Shown here: one piece after another, positions 61,807 to 64,000 of the stretch
Position numbering within the stretch: the stretch's first letter is position 1
How the letters are laid out: each line of letters starts with the position of its first letter
Source: Bacillus coahuilensis m4-4
Lineage (GTDB): Bacteria; Bacillota; Bacilli; Bacillales; Bacillaceae_K
Reading direction: 5' to 3'
NCBI RefSeq assembly: GCF_000171615.1
Contig: NZ_ABFU01000030.3
Span: 54,393 to 118,392 of the forward strand
DNA length: 64,000 nt
Position numbers and translations under genes: made by a program
Notes under the pieces: model-generated
Databases searched by the model: none
What the model saw: only the letters and a program-made list of their open reading frames with translations
What the model was told of the DNA's origin: nothing

Positions 61807-62259
61807 TTGAATTATTCCATTGTGAAATTGCCCAGTATGAAGTTTGTAGGGATAACAGGAAGTCATCTTAACTTTAGTAAGATATGGACTTTGTTTTATG
61901 AAAATATGCATAGAATTAAGCACATGAATGAAACGGATATGCTATATGGTATTGAACTATTTCCTCAGGATTACCACGTTAACGGAATATATACGTATAT
62001 GGCTTGTACGGAAGTCATTCAGATTGATGAAACACCATCAAAAATGGAAGCCTTTGAAATACCTGAGGCGTTTTATCTACAAGTTTCTACTTCTTTAGAA
62101 GATGTATTAGCTGGTAAGCATCTTAAGAAGTGCTATTCCCTCACGAAAGAAATAGGATTAACGATTGCAGCTCCATACAATTTAAAACAATTTAAACACG
62201 GCTTTAAAGTCACAAAAGGGAATACAGTAGATATTTGTATACCCGTTCTTAATAGTTAA
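61807..62259 (+). CDS. GyrI-like effector-binding domain protein
   Basis: 150 aa, single small-molecule binding domain (SOUL/GyrI fold): VKLPSMKFVGITGSHLNFSK, DYHVNGIYTYMACTEVIQID and KMEAFEIPEAFYLQVSTSLE. These are found at the C-terminus of AraC/MerR regulators or alone; a stand-alone member binds an unknown ligand. TTG 61807 has AAAGGAG upstream. Third gene of the DUF1700 operon. Confidence 0.72.
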   Translation: MNYSIVKLPSMKFVGITGSHLNFSKIWTLFYENMHRIKHMNETDMLYGIELFPQDYHVNGIYTYMACTEVIQIDETPSKMEAFEIPEAFYLQVSTSLEDVLAGKHLKKCYSLTKEIGLTIAAPYNLKQFKHGFKVTKGNTVDICIPVLNS

Positions 62260-62299
62260 TGGATTTTTTACTCAGCATATCATTTCTTATCTAAATGAA

Positions 62300-63508
62300 C
62301 TAAAAATAATATGTAATCCATTTAGGAGTCTGCTTTAAAAAGAGTTCCCACTGTGGTAATTCTTCAAATAATGCAGGGGTCAATATTCGGCTATTCTGAA
62401 AATCAATAGTCAATTCCTTTTCAATGTCATGTAGTAATGCTGATTTATAAATGATTACGCTAGCTTCATCATTAAGGTGAAAGCTTCTAGAATCCCAATT
62501 CGCTGTACCTACTACAGCAACGTCTTGATCTATCAACATAACCTTCCCATGAAAAAATCCTTTTTCATATAAATATATTGTAGCACCAAGTGACATTAAT
62601 TCTTCTGTTATAGGATAACTAGGTGGTTTTGTGAACCACGCATCTGTATTGTCGGGTACGAGTAAAATAACGTCTACCCCATTTGAAATTTTGTTTTTTA
62701 AAGTGTTTATCATATGGTCACTTGGAATGAAGTATGGTGTAGCAATAATGATTCTTTTTTTTAGCAGTTTGTATGATTTCTACTAATTTTTCTTCATACG
62801 TTTCCCCAGTAGAAAACATAAATGCAAAGTCTCTTCCAAATTCATAGAAGGGGTCTTTTCCTTTAAATTCGAAGTATAATAAGGTGCATCTTCTTTAAAA
62901 TCTCTCATTAATTGATTTTCTACTTCAGAAGTCCCATTACCAGAAATTCTTACATGATAATCTCTCCAATAACCAAATCTTTTCGATTTACTTATATACT
63001 CATCTCCTACATTAAAGCCACCTATATATGATACATGATTATCTATACTGATCAGCTTTCTGTGATTTCGGTGTTGAATCGAATAGAAAAAATAGGGAAG
63101 AGAAGGTTTTCTGCTTTCAATAAATAAAATGTTTTTCGCCTTTAATTTCTGAATCACTCTATTCGGTATTTTTCTTCCTCCTATATAATCAACAGATAAG
63201 ATTACATTTACTCCCAATTCACTTTTTTCGGATAATAAATCCAATAAATCATTTCCTATATCATCTGATCTAAAAATGAAGAAATGAATGTAAATACTTT
63301 CTTTTGCACTCCTTATATCTTTTAGTAATTGATCAAAAAGCTCTGTTCCATCTGTAAATAATTGAAGCTCACCAGAATATGTGGGAGTTAAAATAAGCGG
63401 ATGAGTGTTTATGTATTCTACATATCCTAGATTCACTCTCGAATGCAGAAGTAAAAAGATTAGGATTATACTTAAAGATATGTTAAAGAGTTTCTTCATC
63501 ATTTTCAT
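62300..63508 (-). CDS. cls: Cardiolipin synthase, phospholipase D type (frameshifted twice)
   Basis: About 403 aa with one N-terminal membrane helix. First HKD: RNHRKLISIDNHVSYIGGFN VGDEY; second HKD: FFHGKVMLIDQDVAVVGTAN. Breaks near 62785-62790 and 62755 (short runs of T) join FGRDFAFMFSTGETYEEKLV to IIQTAKKRIIIATPYFIP and then MINTLKNKISNGVDVILLVP. Joins two phosphatidylglycerols into cardiolipin. ATG 63508 follows ATAGGTGAACTG. Confidence 0.87.
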
Positions 63509-63732
63509 CAGTTCACCTATGAGATTATAATATCTTATTATGTGTTAAGCACTTTATATTTATGAATGTACAAAATAATGATAATATAGTTTAAATTATT
63601 TTTAATTTTAGAATAATTAGAAAGAAAATAACTCTTGCCCTATACAACCACTACATAATACTGTAAAATAATTGTAGTAGACGAATGTAACCCCTTATGT
63701 AATCTTGTTCTCAACACTCAGGAGTTGATTCA

Positions 63733-63951
63733 ATGTACCAACAATTGCCCATCATGAAATCTTACAAAAAAGCAACAGGGATTATTTCACTAGCAGTCAT
63801 TCGTTGCCATTCTGCAGGAATGAGGTCAACTATTCCCAACTTAATGTTGCTAACAGGGTACGCTGAGGAATTTATACTAGAAGCCATGGAGTATAACTAT
63901 CAGTCAAACTATTCAAGGGTACGATTAAAATATTTTGAGAACGCAAAGTGA
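63733..63951 (+). CDS. Hypothetical 72-aa protein
   Basis: A small protein with no family I recognise: MYQQLPIMKSYKKATGIISL, AVIRCHSAGMRSTIPNLM and EFILEAMEYNYQSNYSRVRL. AGGAG lies seven bases before ATG 63733. The remaining 49 bases of the window hold nothing I can name. Confidence 0.45.
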   Translation: MYQQLPIMKSYKKATGIISLAVIRCHSAGMRSTIPNLMLLTGYAEEFILEAMEYNYQSNYSRVRLKYFENAK

Positions 63952-64000
63952 ATAAGGGGATTTTATTGGTAAAAGCAAATCATTTATGATTTGCTCAATC

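Overview
The window looks like a chromosomal segment of a low-GC, endospore-forming Bacillus-type Firmicute. The gene order is close to the Bacillus subtilis mutS-mutL ... miaA-hfq-spoVK-hflX-ynbB-glnR-glnA ... lexA-yneA-yneB-ynzC-tkt-sirA-yneF-ynzD-ccdA-yneI-yneJ-yneK backbone. spoVK, sirA and a Spo0E-type phosphatase (ynzD) imply sporulation. A microbial rhodopsin is unusual for this group. A saline-water Bacillus such as B. coahuilensis, known to carry a sensory-type rhodopsin, would fit, but this species guess is inference only.

Layout. 1-3025: mutS (3' part) and mutL. 3155-4760: small membrane proteins and a NUDIX hydrolase. 4853-7106: YjcD-like UvrD helicase. 7133-12255: accessory stretch with a SET-domain protein, several unrecognised genes, two GNAT acetyltransferases (one broken), a short element with terminal inverted repeats, DUF2512 and DUF5412 proteins. 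12360-12920: bsaA peroxidase. 13044-16658: TPP-riboswitch-controlled thiamine operon (tenI, a thiO/thiG deletion remnant, thiF, thiD, thiE). 16739-17427: Anabaena-sensory-rhodopsin-like gene, convergent with thiE. 17567-19167: unknown gene, DUF3221-like protein, phosphoesterase. 19280-21774: glpP, antiterminator leader and glpD, with no glpF/glpK between them. 21899-25707: alpha/beta hydrolase, miaA, hfq, spoVK, rhodanese. 25803-27304 (minus): AIM24 protein and a TRIC/UPF0126 channel. 27483-31955: hflX, ynbB, glnR-glnA. 32075-34753: LysM L,D-transpeptidase and the lexA/yneA-yneB-ynzC SOS locus. 34960-37865: tkt, sirA, yneF. 37997-41526: heterodimeric ABC exporter. 41586-45109: ynzD, ccdA, yneI, yneJ, a divergent polysaccharide deacetylase, yneK. 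45241-50757: VanZ protein, lipoprotein, sbcD-sbcC. 50782-52975: type II pantothenate kinase, SCO protein, DUF3817 protein, cold-shock protein. 53058-55840: MFS transporter, GNAT, second VanZ. 55862-59979: SwrC-type RND pump with divergent TetR regulator and three palindromic operators. 60208-62259: DUF1700/DUF4097/GyrI-like operon. 62300-63508: cardiolipin synthase. 63733-63951: small unknown gene.

A strong feature is about fifty apparent frameshifts, nearly all in homopolymer runs and hitting conserved single-copy genes such as mutL, miaA, hflX, lexA, thiF, ccdA and sbcC. This looks like a draft read with homopolymer errors (454-type), not mass gene decay. I annotate those genes over their full extent and say where the frame breaks. 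The thiO/thiG junction cannot be explained this way, because about two genes' worth of sequence is missing.

No rRNA, tRNA, CRISPR array, prophage or complete insertion sequence was seen.
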